The notes under the pieces were generated by a model. It saw nothing but the letters and a program-made list of their open reading frames with translations, did not search any database and had not been told where the DNA came from. Shown piece by piece: positions 12,199 to 24,700 of a DNA stretch of 64,000 bases. Made by a program: the position numbers and the translations under genes. How positions within the stretch are numbered: the first letter of the stretch is position 1; each line of letters opens with the position of its first letter. The stretch comes from Laccaria trichodermophora (Eukaryota > Basidiomycota > Agaricomycetes > Agaricales > Hydnangiaceae): positions 4,030,001 through 4,094,000 of the forward strand of contig JACTVC010000002.1 in assembly GCA_018417955.1 (NCBI GenBank), given 5' to 3'.

Positions 12199-13781
12199 AT
12201 GGCCAGAGACACAGTCCTCACAGGATACTACCGATATACAGACATCTGGTTCGAGTGGTATGGTGCATTTCAAACATAAGAGTTTGTCAGACTGAATATA
12301 TCCAGGGCACAAGCTTTACCAGACGTCGAAGACCGAGAGCCACTGAAAGCGATACTCGGTCAGTTTGGCTGATAATCGCACACCCCCGCATTGTGCACTT
12401 ATCTCCATCAAGCCCATGATGCTTTGGTGGATCCTGAGCATCCGCTTCACATTGATGGTGTCAATGGCATCCAGCTGTACATCGGTATGTCATCGTGTGT
12501 TACATCCCTCTCCCTTCTGCTTATCTCGATTATTCGAGGAACGTTCTCTTCTGGAGAAGCCAGGCTTTTGTTTTCCTCGGCACAAGTAGACTATGTACGA
12601 TACTGGTTGCATGCCATGGGACTTACCAAGCATACTATCTCCCTGCCATACTCCGACTGTCTTTTGACCGAGTCTAGTCTACACACTGTTTCTCCGGTCG
12701 TTTACTCGGATGGTTCTGCTGTCCGGGCGGCGATCAAGGTCAGTGCATCCTCATTCGAGTGGCTTTCATTAACTCTGTGCTCCATCTCCCTGTAGACTAT
12801 TGACAAAAATAACAAACGCTTAAAGGGATCAAATCCGAAGCTTACTCACCGTCGACATGTTTTCGAACGTGTGCGTAGTCTTTGGGCAGAAAAGAAGGGC
12901 GTTTGGTGTGCCATTGACTTTGAGGCTTGGGAACGTGACCACACAGTCCTCACAGAAGTTGGCTGGAGCTTCTCGGGTTGGAAGGATGGTATACAAGTTG
13001 AGGGACGTGAGCATTTGATCGTTGAAGAGGCAAAAAGATTCACAAACTCACAATATGTTCCTGACCACCGCTACGTAAGTATTCCCTCCCTTTGCGGGCT
13101 GGTTGGTTCTCGATCTTGTATTCGTAGGACTATCAATTCGGCTCAAGTACAAATGTCAAAAAAGTAGAGTTCAAGAAACAAATCGGCGACCTTCTGTCTT
13201 CTTTAACGCAATATGGACCAGTCTTCCTCGTCTTCCACGACGACAAACAGGATATTAAGTGACCTTCTACCTACATTGCCGCTTTGAGACTAGGGTTGAC
13301 ATACTCAAAGATATCTGCAGTCAGCAAGCGTTAATGCCCCACTGGTGGGGTTGTCGTACACCTTACCTGATGGCATGCCCGACGGCGGCTTGTTTGTGAT
13401 CGACACCGCAGATTTGATAGGTGCCCTTCTCGGAGATGCGTCAGGCAACACGAGGGGACTGGAGAAAATGTGCAACCTGCTCCAGATTAAAACAAGCTAT
13501 CTTCACAATGCTGGAAATGATGCTCAAGTTTGTTCATCTCTCTCTCCTGCAATGTAGCCTGAATGTTTAATTTGCTGTAGGCCACGATGATGGCACTGAA
13601 AGATATGGCTAATGGTGACCCCATCGATATACAGCGAGAAAAACGCTGGCCAAATCAGACTAGCAGTGGAGTGGCAGTTGAGCTCCAGCCATGGCAAAAA
13701 GACAGTGACTACTCTGATGAAGAAGGTGTGGTTCCCCCGATAGCTGGGTATGACCTCGAGACAGGTGAACTTAATAACTAA
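12199..13781 (+). CDS. Gfd2/YDR514C-like protein with RNase H-like exonuclease fold
   Basis: Fungal protein with the Gfd2/YDR514C C-terminal domain, a DEDD-exonuclease-like fold of unclear substrate. The core reads GVWCAIDFEAWERDHTVLTE (acidic first motif D/E), then GREHLIVEEAKRFTNSQYVP, QYGPVFLVFHDDKQDIKYL (second motif), VIDTADLIGALLGD and SYLHNAGNDAHATMMALKDM (third motif with H..D.A...). The C-terminus is acidic and ends LETGELNN. The ATG at 12199 (MARDTVLTGYYRYTDIWFEW) is preferred; an in-frame ATG at 12088 exists but lies only 53 bp from the CENP-A start. About 420 aa with at least six introns. Catalytic activity is inferred, not shown. Confidence 0.75.
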
Positions 13782-13849
13782 GATCGTGATATCTAATATC
13801 TGCTCTCGAACATGTAATTCTGGATCGAACAAGTTCTTGTGATTGTCTT

Positions 13850-15413
13850 TTAGTCTTCCTTCTTGGCCTCAGCCCCCTCCTCATCCTCATCATCAGACCG
13901 ATCATCATCTACTTCGCTGATAACAATTGCCCTAGAACGTACTCTGAGAAAATTATAACGCGGGCTATATTGTTAAGTGCTGACCTGACCAATATCTTCA
14001 TTATGAGATAATACCAGAAGAGATTGAGAATTTGTAAGACAAAAATTGATATGAAGATGGTTGCTGGCATCCAAGATACCATATAAACACCTTGCGACCA
14101 ACTCCATTGCTTGGCAGATTCTCTGGGTAGAAGTGTTAACAATAATCTGAGTCGGAGAGGGGTCGATCTGCGTACGGGACGAGATGTGTCTCGAATAGTG
14201 CGGACCAAAGCATTATAATGTTTAAATAATGGCGGAAGTATCTACAAAATGAGGTGAGAGGACCAGATGATTGCAAACGAACAACTTACGTCCAAATTCC
14301 AACGAAAATGACAAATGAAATGACTTTGGCCCGCTCCCATTGGATGTAATTCAAAAGTTTGGAAAACTGTAATGCGATGGAGAAGACGTTGTAACCGAAA
14401 GGAAGTAACGCACCGCTAAAAATGTATCTGGGATATCCATGCTCATATACACCGCATTTCCAATGTATGTCATATTAAAAAGATAGCTCCATCTGAGGTG
14501 AGGTGAGTTCTGCTCAAATAGAATGACAAGATTAACACCGACCCAACCAACCACAAGGTGACAAAGTGGTGGGCGACAAGTTCCGAATAGTCCTTACGTG
14601 GCTTCTCCAGTCCAAGCAACAAAACCAGGAGCTGCTGGCACCAGTAAGAGAATTGCATGAGATAGTAACGCTTCAAGTTCAGGTTTAAATTCCAATGTGG
14701 ATAGTCTGTAGGTGCACAATCAAACCGGCAAAAAATGGATTGTGAACGGGCTAACCAATCCAAAAATACTCCGTGCGATACCAATAGGTTGGTAGGTGTG
14801 TCATTACTGACTGTCATGGAATTAACAGATGTGGGAGCGCTAAATTGCCCAACCGATTCATACTTACATAACCCCAAGTTCCAAAAACCGCGAAATAAAC
14901 CATTGCGTATGCCTGTTCGCCAAATCTGTCAATCTTAGCTTCACGTTTCAGACCAAAGTATTTGGCAATAGGTCTAGACACGTTGATGGTTATGAACTGC
15001 CGGACACCAGAAAAGAAGATAATGTGGTAGGCCAGGAAGAGTATATCATAATAAGATTTCGCGTAGCGGGGATCGCCTGGATCGGAGGTATTGACGTGAC
15101 CGGATATCTGGAAAAAGGGAGCAAAGGGGTTTTTGAAACCTGGGGAAAGATAGGGCGCGAGAAGTTCCCAATTGGCATAGAGCACAAGAGGGAGTGTTAG
15201 AAGCTTCAGGGCGTCAACTGTCCAAAGATGCAAGACTCAGTGTGTGGTGACGAAGGATGAAAGGAGCGTACCGGGGCTGACCGCCCAGCGCAACCAAGGA
15301 GAAACATTGTGGTATCTCGGGAGGCGTTTATTATTCAACGCAGGGGAAGCACTGCGATCGGGTGTGTGGACACCAAAAGGTCTGGAATATAATGTTAGGG
15401 TACATAGAGTCAT
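13850..15413 (-). CDS. LAG1: Ceramide synthase, LAG1/LAC1 family
   Basis: ER multi-pass enzyme that N-acylates sphingoid bases with acyl-CoA. The TLC/Lag1 domain is clear: the Lag1 motif region ELVAHHFVTLWLVG with the essential His pair, the second acidic segment MSMDIPDTFLAFSKLLNY, and several membrane segments (ILFLAYHIIFFSGVRQFITI, MVYFAVFGTWGYS, YYLMQFSYWCQQLLVLLLGL, ATIFISIFVLQILNLFWYYL). Upstream exons read VDALKLLTLPLVLYANWELL. The C-terminus is acidic (DDDRSDDEDEEGAEAKKED). The start at 15413 (MTLCTLTLYSRPFG) is the best in-frame ATG; a further upstream exon cannot be excluded. About 400 aa. Sphingolipid theme shared with the GT32 gene at 39.7-41.4 kb. Confidence 0.92.
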
Positions 15414-15741
15414 TGACGACAAGTCTTACGTTTGGGGGAGAAAAGGGCCTGCAAGGTGGTGCGTTGGATCATCCCTGGTGTCCTATGAATTTTTGTCAAG
15501 GCGGTCAACAACGAAACCCACTGGATGCGATCTGTGATTATTTGAAACGACCCCGCGCCCTTTCTGGTGTTGACGTTGTTCGACTGCATGCAAGCACGGA
15601 AAATAGCTGGAGACGGCTGGGAATGATAATAGCGTCGGCGCCAAAACGAAAATTCAACCGACAAGACCCTTGTTGCTGCGTCATTCAACTTTATTCACGG
15701 GCACATCGTCACTGTCGGTGCCAAGCTCTCTTCGCCACAAG
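15414..15741. other. Divergent promoter region LAG1 / REX3
   Basis: 328 bp between two divergent start codons; presumably holds both promoters and 5' UTRs. An open frame on the minus strand runs through part of it but does not join the ceramide synthase exons in phase. Confidence 0.5.
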
Positions 15742-17630
15742 ATGTTCTCCCCCTTGGGCCTGTTTCAATCCTTAGTCTGTCCTGAGAAGGATAAATGCAC
15801 GCGCGTTCCTTGTATTTTCTCTCATCGTGATGATCTTCCACCACCGCATACGCTGGACCTCACCGTTCCCCTTCCAACACAAGCACGAACGTGTATAGCT
15901 CCAACAACTCCTCAACCACAACCGCAACAGCGTCTTTCGCTCACTCCTGCAAAGCGTTCGCGTCCTCACACTCCACTCGGAAATGATTCCACTACTACCA
16001 GCGTGGCGGCAGAGCCTCCTCGAAAGCTGCAGAAAGTTGGTTCCGCACAGCGTCCCCTTGCCATACCTTCTGCGTCTCATACCGAGGTGAGGTGATTTGC
16101 ACGTTCAAAACGAACGTCACGAATGAATGTCGAAGACTGGAGTACCTATTCTCAGAGTTATTCCTGCACAATCGCTGGTTCCGATTCCCATTCGGCAGGC
16201 AAGCCTTTCCCCTCGTTTCTTCTATAGTTTCATCTGTCTAATATTTAGTGCACAGACGATGCTGAAGACCTTATACGACCACTTTGTCATTCTCTACAAA
16301 CCAATTGCTTCTAAAAATCCTGCCCTTGCCTCAGAACATGCCCTCAGGCAAGAAGAAGAAGTATATAAGAAGTCCAACAAGCTGTCTTATCGTAATGTAG
16401 GACTTGATCAAGATATTAATTGCTTTGACCATGATGCAAATTTTCCAGGCCGTCATAAACTGTGTTGCTGCATTGAAGCGCCGATCACCACCAGATTCAG
16501 TTTCTCATACTTCCGTTGGCACGGAAGATGACATTCTCGCCCGTGCAGAGGCTCAGAAACTGTTGGTGTCGCTCCGTGTATCTCGCCTCAAAATCGAACA
16601 GCTCGTTCACTCGATCGCGGAACTAGAAAAGTGGGGGTATATTGTAAACCCCCCTCCAGGCCCAGGAGGTGACCAACCTAGTCTTGAGGGCAAGATTTCC
16701 AAGTGTGAGCGCTGCGCTCAGCCTTTTCAAGTGAAGCGTATGGAGAAAGCAGACCAGTGTGTTTATCATTGGGGTAAACCTTATACCAGCCGTGTAAATG
16801 GTAAGCTTCAAGTTTTTCCCTTGTGTGTGTCAGTGCAATTGAATCAGTGCAGGAGAGAAGATACGCGTTTATACCTGCTGTTCGCGCCCTGTTTCGGACT
16901 CAGAGGGATGCGCTCATGGGCCACACGTCTTCTACGAATCCAAGGCAGAGGACCTACACGCCCGACATCCTTTTTCGTCTTTGCGTCCCCCAGGCTCAAC
17001 TGAGGTGTTAGATGTAGTTGCGATGGACTGCGAAATGATATACACTACCGGAGGAATGCGTGTTGCTCGAGTCTCCGTGGTAGATGGATCTGGTGTCCAG
17101 GTTTTTGATCAACTCGTTCGAATGGATGACGGTGTGCATGTTATGTACGTGGACTTTGACTGACTGCTTATTTGACCCAAACATTAATTGTGCATGACAA
17201 GCGATTATAACACTCGTTTCTCAGGTATCACGGAGGAGAGCTACAAGGGTGCGATCCTTTCCCTGGCGAAAATTAGAGAATCGTTGAATTCACTGATCGA
17301 TACCAACACCATTCTCATCGGCCACGCCCTTGACAACGATTTAAAAACCCTTCGCATCATTCACCACAAATGTGTGGATACGGCTTTACTCTTCCCTCAC
17401 CGCGCGGGCCCTCCATATCGCAGGTCGCTGAAGGACTTGTAAGAGTTGTGCCCCTATTGCATACATGTACTAATTGTTTCACCAGAGTTCGAGAAAAACT
17501 GGGGAAAATGATTCAGACGGGCGATGCGTCAGTCGGACACTCTTCACTTGAAGATGCCAGCTCGACTCTCGATCTCGTACGGTGGTACATACTCAACGAA
17601 CAGAATCCTACGGCACGGATAACTGACTAA
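15742..17630 (+). CDS. REX3: DEDDh RNA 3'-5' exonuclease, REX3-like
   Basis: Trims 3' ends of structured RNAs (known for yeast Rex3: MRP RNA and snRNA/rRNA maturation). The N-terminus MFSPLGLFQSLVCPEKDKC with CIFSHR is the Cys/His element typical of REX3/REXO1 proteins. A Cys cluster lies at KCERCAQPFQ with a later YHWG. The exonuclease domain carries ExoI VVAMDCEMIYTTGG, ExoII IGHALDNDLKTLRIIHHK with the following VDTALLFPH, and ExoIII VGHSSLEDASSTLDLVRWY, giving the D-E-D-D and His residues. Ends NPTARITD. About 520 aa, several introns. Divergent from ceramide synthase and convergent with the PHAF1-like gene (88 bp between stops). Confidence 0.88.
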
Positions 17631-17718
17631 ATATGATTGCTTATAACAACTGGAGAGGGGGATGGGTAGCGTACTGTACATTCCTTATGTCCGACTTCTG
17701 ATACCTACCACGAATCGA

Positions 17719-19217
17719 TCAAAAGAGCATCACAGCTGCAACTTGCGAAGATTCAGTGACCTCAAGAATGATTCCGTCATATCCATGCACTAGAGAGCTC
17801 AGCGAAATTTCAAAGTAAATTGAATATACGACATACAACGAGTTGCTGGGCTTGGTAAAGTCAAGTCATCCTCTTCGTCCGTTCTGTCCAATAGCATGGA
17901 GGGAGGAGGCTCTCTCGGGCTAAGAAAATGGCTGATTGTTTCGAACTATAAATCAAGAGAACGAAGTTAGATGGAGGTGGATTAACAGGCACCAGCAGAT
18001 GTTATACTCTGTCGTAAAAACGTTTCCGAGGAGGTGTATCTAAAGTCAAATCAATTGAAAAAATTTGGGCAGTGGAAGGCTACTTTTACTCACCATCTTC
18101 ATCATCCTCTGGCTTGCCTTCTATTTCCCAGTTGCAACGCTTATATCGTTGGAACATTGGCGACCCAGGCTGGAAGTCATATGAGTTGTATGTGGTTAGT
18201 TTGCGGGAAACAACCTGCCAGATTTGTATGGAGAATTATTTTTATTACTGTATGAGAGGTCCCGGAAAGAAGGAAATCCATTCCGTGTTGAAAATAGTTA
18301 TAGAAATCTGGAAAGGATCGATCGTGCCTCCTGGTCAAAGAAAACCAGTCACATACACCCGTTGCCCATTTCTTGTCTCCGAGTTGAATGAATTGTCATC
18401 CTTTCATCGTCCTTATGATGAATTCGAAGTGGGGGACCAAGGTCATTGGTCAGATCTTCTGCTGTCGTTTCCCCTAATCGAATATGCAACAGCTTTGATG
18501 GTGTCGTTCCGTAGAAGTATATGGTGATACCGTCATGGACCTCGATTTTTGTCAGGTAAAAAGGGGCAATGCGTTGGAGTGAAAGTTGTAGCTTGCCTTC
18601 ACGAGTACGCTCGCGACGTCTCCTGCCATGGCAAAACACTCCGCCACTTCATCTAAAGCATCCTGACCCTTACCATCATTACCCTTCTGAGATATGAGAA
18701 TGCGTTTGACCTCTTGCATGCGACCATCGGTAGCACCCCCCTTCAGCCCTTCGGTTATCCCTTCCTCTTCGAAACTAAACCAGAGTCCAGGGTATCTTAA
18801 ACCGTTACCAGGGTATGTAGGACCGAATGTTCGACTGACACCAACCCGTCTCAATACTTCTTCAGTCGACGAGAGAACGGTATCTTTGTAACGAAGGGTC
18901 ACTGGGGGGTGTGGATCCCGGAGGTTTCTTACACAGATAGTATGAAGCCTCTGGTTTTTACCCGAGAACAACAAATCAAGATGGGGGCGAATGTGAAGGA
19001 CAATTGGTGTGATGGCCGACGAATCTGGGTCGTATTTTATGTCGACTTGAGGAAATACATGTTGGAGATGACGGAGTCTGTCCAGCAGCGTCCAGAGAGA
19101 TGTTCCTGTTTAATTTACATGTCTAGGTATTCGCTAGAGAAAGGAGAAGAAGTTACCGATTTCAAAAATACCAAGTCCTAATCCTGGCCTTACATCGACA
19201 TCAAGGGTGGAGTACAT
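17719..19217 (-). CDS. PHAF1: PHAF1 (C16orf70/UPF0183) family protein
   Basis: Relative of phagophore assembly factor 1, which binds phosphoinositides on forming autophagosomes in animals. The start at 19217 reads MYSTLDVDVRPGLGLGIFEI, the signature N-terminus. Further exons: QRLHTICVRNLRDPHPPVTL, SRTFGPTYPGNGLRYPGLWF, VLVKASYNFHSN, VHDGITIYFYGTTPSK, and PGSPMFQRYKRCNWEIEG. The last two exons splice as DRTDEEDDLTLPSPATL to HGYDGIILEVTESSQVAAVM, ending LF, which matches the family C-terminus. About 380-400 aa in many exons. Only 62 bp separates its start codon from that of DPB2. Confidence 0.88.
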
Positions 19218-19279
19218 TGGATAGAGTCGGTCACGGCACAGTTCACCGCGCGTCTGTCACGCTCCCCTCCTTTCGCGAG

Positions 19280-21426
19280 ATGGCAGATACGCGTCAACGG
19301 ACAATCATCAAGGCATGTCGTCGTATAGGCCATTCATTTCAATCTTAATGTGAACGTCTTTTGTAGGTTTTTCGCAAGTTTAGCAACTCTATCGGACCCG
19401 ATGCCCTTGAACTGCTCAACGAAATATTGGATCGTCATGAGATTGCCGATGCTGACGTTGAATCAAGTCTCGAAACTCTCGCAAAGGCATACAATAAACA
19501 AGATGGTGCCCTAACATTCTTATATACTCTACCTGCTATTTTGCATTAACTTACTGGGCAACTAGACGCTGAGATGAAAGTCTCGGTGGAGGTTCTTCGA
19601 AGAGTCTACGATTCCTTCCAAGATGAAAATGAACATGTCGAGAAAGAGTTCATAGATCCCGAAAATCACTTGTTCGTTATTAACGCGTTTGAAATGCCAC
19701 GATGGACGTGGTCACAAGAAAGAGGTACCTTCGAGAGGTACGCTTGTGTATATATGACGGTTGCCACAACCTGATGATAATATAATATTCAGGTCAGGTG
19801 CGCCTCTAACTTCCTCTGGTTCCGCAGAGTCTAGGATAGCATCCATACGCGACAGGCTGAATATCATCAAACAATGCGTCCTGAGAAACGAACATTTTGC
19901 TCCATCCACTTTGCCTTCACGCGACCGCGAGCGGCTGGTAACGGTACGAGCATCTAGTCAACCCAGAAGCACTACCTCTTTAATTCTTACTTTCAGCTAA
20001 GATCCACCAAACAACTTCTTGGGCGCCCCGGGGAACGTTTTCTGTTACTTGGCATGCTTGCGCACAACAAGGAAGGAAAACTGTGTATCGAGGACGCAGA
20101 TGGCAGTGTAGAACTCGATTTCTCCAAGCTCGTAAGCTCGAACCCCAAGCCTCGTATTCTTCTGGTCAATGCAGTTTGACAGGACGAACCAGGTGATGGC
20201 CTTTTTACGGACGGGTGTTTCGCATTGGTCGAAGGAGAGTATACGGAGGAAGCTACGCTCGAGATAATTGCTATAGGACAACCTCCTTGTGAGCCCCGAG
20301 AGATAGCAAGGTCAATTTATGGCCATATCGACTTCCTTGGCAAAGGTTCAACCTCGTTGCTCGAAGACGTGAGGCGGAGGATCTGTTCCTTGTTTGTCCA
20401 CTTTTTACGAGTTTCACAGTCACAATTTGCAACACGCATCCGTGAAGAACTCTCCGAACTTCACTTTTTCTTCCTTTCGGATGTCTGGCTTGACCATCCC
20501 CAGACGCTCCCCGGTCTCCGGAAAATGTTCGATAATTGCACTGAAAACGACTTCATTCCAGCGGTCATCGTCATGTGTGGCAATTTTACAAGCAAATCTA
20601 TCTCGCATGGAAATGGGAGGGAGGTGCAACGATATCAAGGTTAGATATGCACTCTGTTCTCGAGACGGGATTGGGTCTCATTGAGATTATCAGATAATTT
20701 CGATGAACTGGCCGATTTAATTGCATCTTACCCATTGATTACGCGAAAAACCCATTTTATATTCGTTCCTGGACCTCTGGACATCACAGTCAACTCAACA
20801 TTACCTCGTAGGCCTTTATTGGCAGCCCTTGTTGCTCGACTTGAGGCTAAGGTTCATAAAATACATTTCGCGACAAATCCTTGCCGCATCAAATTCTTTG
20901 ACCAAGAGATTGTGGTTTTCAGGGAAGATCTGATGGCGAGGATGCTTCGAAACGTTGTTGGCGTCAAACCAGACGTCAGAAGCGAGGATTTAAAGAGATT
21001 CGTAGGCATGAGCCACCCTTGCCAAAGATGTTGCTAACAGGAGAACCAGCTTGTGCAAACTATTCTAGACCAAAGCCACCTCACCCCCTTGACCATCAAT
21101 ATCCAACCCACCCTTTCGGACTACGATCACAGCCTACGCCTTTATCCATTGCCAACAGTGGTATGCATCCCACCCTGTTGCAAAGTTTTGATTTTCATCG
21201 ATATCAAATAGCTCATACTCGCAGACAAATATGAAAGGTACAAGGTGACATATACTGGCTGCCATGTCTTCAACCCAGGCAGTTTTGTCGGTGGCTCTCT
21301 CGTCTTCTCGACTTACAAGCCTGCCGAACTGAACTCGGAAGAATGGTACGTGTAAGTACCTGCTAGGTTGAACTTCATTGAGATGCCCGTATCAGCATTC
21401 TAGATTTGGATTCTGAGGACGATTGA
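19280..21426 (+). CDS. DPB2: DNA polymerase epsilon subunit B
   Basis: Second-largest Pol epsilon subunit, essential for replication and CMG helicase linkage. The N-terminal helical domain reads [20 protein letters not shown]. The OB/inactive phosphoesterase region includes [87 protein letters not shown] and [13 protein letters not shown]. The C-terminal part has [20 protein letters not shown]. The last intron (GTACGT at 21346 to CAG at 21394) joins SEE to [10 protein letters not shown], a typical acidic Dpb2 tail ending at 21426; reading through instead would stop after EEWYV. About 530 aa with many introns. Confidence 0.93.
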
Positions 21427-21792
21427 TTTTCAAAGTACTTACTAAATTTCGAGTTTAGAACGACAAGTTCTTGCGTTATGCATGTAAATGTTACAACCAC
21501 AATAGTCTTGAATTTAGAGGCGAAGGTTTTCCAAAGGTTTTCATACAAATTGAAATGTGCAATTTCATCCTTATTGAATTCCAACTGGTCACGGGTCAAT
21601 TTCAGAACGCGTGTGACAAGTCTTGGGCAAGTGCTAGCTGAGTAGCCAACTGCTAGCAGCACGACATAACCACTACTGCCATTCAACATTTAACGTCCAC
21701 ACACAGCAGTGGTCGACGCCGTATCAGCATTCATGTTGGGATAAGGCCTCAGGCACACCCCAATTGCCATTTGCAAACAACGCATTCCCGAC
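21427..21792. other. Intergenic region and BLTP2 leader exon
   Basis: Between DPB2 and the split start codon of the lipid-transfer gene. A minus-strand open frame (21375-21689) shows no protein features. The putative first exon of the downstream gene contains a four-codon uORF (ATG at 21733, TAA at 21742-21744). Confidence 0.5.
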
Positions 21793-24700
21793 AGTAAGTC
21801 ATCATCAACTTGTGTGTCATTTATGTCTTCACTAACCCTTCCAAATAGTGGCTCCAATTCTCTCCCATCTTTCATTCATCGCTTCTATCGCACTTTTTGT
21901 TGTCTTTGGGATCCCGAATAATATATCGTTTAGGCTTGCCTTGTGGTTCCTTAGGCTCACAATCTTCTCACTATGCCTCCGCACGTACTTCGGGCCCTGG
22001 CTCCTTGCCTCGATGTCTAATCACATCCGGGTACGCAGCATTAGCTTTAGGTCTATACGGGGCCTTTATTTTCGGCGAGGGTGTTGCACATGGCGCGTCG
22101 AACGGGTGGGTTATGTCTGGTCTTCCTTCGAAGGTTCCAAACGTCTCGCACTCAAACTCGACGGATTGAGTTTGGAAATAGGGATGGCCGAACCCGAGAA
22201 ATCAACTTCCCCGCCACGACGTCACATACGCAACCTTACACTCGCGGATCTTAACCCTTCTCCGCTTGCTCATCGCATGTGGTCTCTCATATCGACAGTC
22301 GCCGTTTTCCTGGAGCCATTTTTTCGCCCGTTAATCAGAACATACGTGGTGGCATGCCTTCGCATTGGAATTCAACTGCTGCCGATGCTTTCACAAGCCC
22401 TTTCCTTCGACCTCCAGTCTGTCGTTCTGACCTTTGCCGCTGTGCCTGAAGCGAAAATCGTGGCTGAGCAGGTTTCCATCCACGCGTCAGTCGACTTTAC
22501 GCAATTCGAACCTGTCCTAGATTTAGTTGAGATGGAGGAGGCACCACGCCCCAGAGATCCTCGAAAAGCAAGCGGGATGTCCATTTGGAAGCGGCGCTTA
22601 ACAGAGAGTTTCCATCGATCGCTGGATAGGGCATGGGGCATGACAAAGGGAACTGCCGCCATCGCGCTCAAAATTCACAACATATCGGGAACGTCACCAG
22701 GTTCTTCTCTTGGTACGTTTGCCCTTTCGGATTCTAACATCACCCAATGTATGTTTCAGATAATGGAATCATGATCCCATTCCTTCTTTCGACTGGCGTT
22801 ATCGATCTAAGCGCGACGTTACAGTTCAATCCCAGAGTGGGGACGGTTGAGCCCCACAGTTTTGACATGAAACTTGCGACTGGACACTGCTCCGCAAAGG
22901 TAGATACCTTGAACGCACTGCTGAAGAAGTTGATTCCAGATTCCACCCGAGGAGCACCTGCCAGCACTGTGCCAAATTCAGTGTACCCTTCCTCACCATG
23001 TGAAGATACCCCGACTTCGTCATTCCCATTTTCGAGCACCCAACCCTCGCCAGATTTCTCTTCTGCTCTCCCAACGTCTTTGACTCCGAATTTCTCGCCA
23101 ACCTCAACACCACCCCTCTCCTCTATGGGCCAGTTGTTTTCTTCAAAACCTCTCACATCACCGATAAAAGCACTATCAGTAAGTGGTTTGCTCGTCTACG
23201 TTTATCCATCTAACTTGCCGCCGAGGCTAAAATGCGCCCTCGATCTCGTTATCATACCCAACCTTGCTTTCGGTTAAAGAGTGCGAAAAACGCAGTACGT
23301 GGCCTTCATAGTTTGGCGTCCCCATTTCTTAACTGCGGCTAGTCCTTATTATCGATTTTGAAACGGGTTGAGGTTTCCGTTGCTTCAATTGCTTTGTCTG
23401 TATTCCCCGACATAGCCACAGGTCCTTACAAAGCTGTCATTCAAGATGCACAAGTAACTATAGATCAAAGTGATCACAATCAACATGATCTACGGCGGCA
23501 ACTCCTCGGCCGCAACGCAACCTGTGAGAGCTTTGACGCTGAGTCCTGCGCTATTAGATTATCGTTGCGTGAAACGACAATTGAAAGGCAAAGGAAGCAG
23601 GGTTGTTCTCGCCTCCTGAAGCTAGGTGTTATGGAAGTAAGCACCTTGGTTCATCAATGGCCATCTCCCTGGCTTGTCACATCCCCGTTCATTCGAGGCG
23701 ATCCCAACGCGGCGCTACTCGCCATCCAAATGAAGGTCGAGGGCATTGAAGTGGTCGAACAACTGGATCACCTGCGCCAGTTGATTAACGACATTCAGGA
23801 TCTACAGCACAAGACGCAAAGTGCCCCTCCGCCCTCCCTTCCTGCGCCATTGATGGTTCCACGTATATCGTTTGCAATGGAGTGTGGTCCAATTTTTGGC
23901 CGCATAATTTATCAGGTTAGCGACAGTAAAAGCTGCAACGCGATGGAAATGAGAACAAGAGGCTTCACTGCGTCCGTTCAATCCAATTATATACACTCCA
24001 TTATGCGCCAAACCTCTAGGACATCCGATGTCTCAGTCCGACTGGAGTGCAATATTTACTTCGGCTTGGAGCCTACTTTTTTTCGAACTCGACTACAATG
24101 GAACTCCGACGGCAAGGCAGGGAATCTTTCCCCCCAAGACAAATTTATGGACGATCCCCCGATGTTATCCATTGGAATGATGGAATTATTTGGCACGATT
24201 CAAGGCTTCGCTGAGGTGGATGTCGTCTCAGGGGTCGCCGTTGTTGATCGACCATCGCTTATTTCGGATCTTCATCTTTCGATTGAAACTATCTGCATTG
24301 AATTTTGGCACCAGGTGGTCGTTGATTCCTTTCACCATCTCCTATCAATCCTGTCGGAGAAGGCGCCATCAGCTGTCACAGTTTCCCCGACGAAATTCAA
24401 TCGACTTCCTGCCGGATTGGCGGCTAAGGTGGCTGTATCCCGTGTAGTAGTTTTTGTCACTGCACCAGACATTAATCCTGGTGATAAGTCGGAGCTCTCG
24501 CGTGGCTTGGCACTCCGAGCTGGAGTCGGAGTGGAATATTGCTCTCTACACACCTCCCACGATCATTGGTTTGAGGATCATCGCCGCACGCAGACAAGAA
24601 CACAGCTCTCTCTGCCAGCAGAACCGACTGTTGATGCCATCACTGCAGCCAGAGCGTCAGGGTCATCGCAAGACGTATCGGCTTTCATCAAGATACGCAC

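Noticed and set aside
21375..21689. 104-codon minus-strand frame between DPB2 and BLTP2
   Set aside because: Overlaps the DPB2 last exon antisense and has no recognisable features.
21388..21732. 14-bp direct repeat (CCGTATCAGCATTC) possibly flanking an insertion
   Set aside because: The first copy spans the acceptor of the last DPB2 intron and its coding exon; the interval has no terminal inverted repeat or poly-A, so a mobile insertion is not supported.
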